From an uncultured Aquincola sp. (GTDB lineage: Bacteria > Pseudomonadota > Gammaproteobacteria > Burkholderiales > Burkholderiaceae), in NCBI GenBank assembly GCA_937883885.1, contig CAKZXL010000826.1, positions 1 through 30,146 of the forward strand: a DNA stretch of 30,146 nt, written 5' to 3'. A program made the position numbers and the translations under genes. Positions 29,762-30,146 of this stretch are shown piece after piece (position 1 is the stretch's first letter; the number at the start of each line of letters is the position of its first letter). The notes below the pieces were generated by a model. It searched no databases. It was not told where the DNA came from and saw only the letters and a program-made list of their open reading frames with translations.

Positions 29762-30146
29762 CTACCGATTCACCGGGTTCAGCGGCGCCTGCCCTTGCAG
29801 CAGGCGCAGCACCTCGTCGGCCGCGCCCTCGCTCATCGCGGCCATACTCTCGTCGGTCAGGCCGGCGGCATGCGGCGTCAGCAGCACCTGGGGCAAGGCC
29901 AGCAGCGGGTGGTCGGGGCGCAGCGGCTGTTGGGTGAATACGTCCAGCGCGGCACCGGCGATGCGGCCGGCCTGCAGCGCGGCCACCAGCGCCGCTTCAT
30001 CGACGATGGCGCCGCGCGACACGTTGACCAGCAGCGCATCGCGGCGCATCAGGCCGATGCGGCGTGCATCCAGCAGGCCGCGCGTGGCCTCGGTCAGCGG
30101 GCAGGTCAGCACCACGCCGCGGCTGCGGGCCAGCAGCTCGTCCAGC
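29762..30146 (-). CDS. D-2-hydroxyacid dehydrogenase, C-terminal part (cut by window edge)
   Basis: The frame runs off the right edge: 30146 back to 30116 reads LDELLARSRG, continuing into VVLTCPLTEATRGLLD. An internal GTG at 30115 is not the true start. The visible ~127 residues are the second half of the NAD-binding domain and the closing catalytic segment of the SerA/GyaR family: GLMRRDALLVNVSRGAIVDEAAL with the substrate-binding Arg, AGAALDVF, and LLTPHAAG with the catalytic His. The residue usually Glu before Pro (DVFxxEP) is Gln here (DVFTQQP). The enzyme reduces a 2-oxoacid or oxidises a D-2-hydroxyacid with NAD(P); which one cannot be told. Confidence 0.88.
   Translation of the reverse strand, partial: LDELLARSRGVVLTCPLTEATRGLLDARRIGLMRRDALLVNVSRGAIVDEAALVAALQAGRIAGAALDVFTQQPLRPDHPLLALPQVLLTPHAAGLTDESMAAMSEGAADEVLRLLQGQAPLNPVNR

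Overview
The window is very GC-rich (roughly 70 % by eye, strong GC bias at third codon positions, so nearly every gene has long shadow ORFs on the other strand). It looks like a betaproteobacterial chromosome, most likely Burkholderiales of the Rubrivivax/Leptothrix/Ideonella/Aquincola type. The grounds are a PEP-CTERM protein, a glycine-zipper outer-membrane-type protein, a CmpX-like membrane protein and the general protein flavour. No phage, IS element, CRISPR array, tRNA or rRNA is visible.

Layout. 1-430: a non-coding, repeat-bearing stretch ending in a CGAAAC/GTTTCG array. 431-3373 (+): secreted alpha/beta hydrolase, PEP-CTERM protein and IclR regulator, the last two overlapping by 4 nt. 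3392-4045 (-): small outer-membrane beta-barrel. 4126-7720 (+): TonB-dependent receptor behind a palindrome and a foldable leader, plus a PepSY membrane protein whose ORF runs antisense into the next gene. 7485-9411 (-): HSL-type esterase and glycine-zipper protein. 9597-12001 (+): lactate 2-monooxygenase-like flavoenzyme and an MFS permease. 12044-12654 (+): a small toxin-antitoxin module with its operator. 12685-20889 (-): one operon, glgB - glgE - treS/maltokinase fusion - CmpX-like protein, which encodes the GlgE route from trehalose to branched alpha-glucan. 21060-23872 (+): four tightly packed genes: a small CxxC protein, a degenerate GGDEF protein, Ku and a thioredoxin-reductase-like flavoprotein. 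23879-28266 (-): NarL-type regulator, hybrid histidine kinase with two receiver domains, CheY-like regulator and a DUF1232 membrane protein. 28491-29717 (+): a 408-residue low-complexity protein with 13 GYGQ units, resembling eukaryotic FUS/EWS prion-like domains. 29762-30146 (-): C-terminal part of a D-2-hydroxyacid dehydrogenase cut by the window edge.

How the parts may work together (inference). Several blocks point to desiccation, osmotic and oxidative stress: trehalose-to-glucan conversion with an MscS-related membrane protein, Ku-dependent end joining, a redox flavoprotein and a phosphorelay. The GYGQ protein is divergently transcribed from the phosphorelay and is the best candidate in the window for something undescribed: a bacterial, possibly phase-separating, prion-like protein with a short conserved-looking W/Y/R core between two disordered arms.
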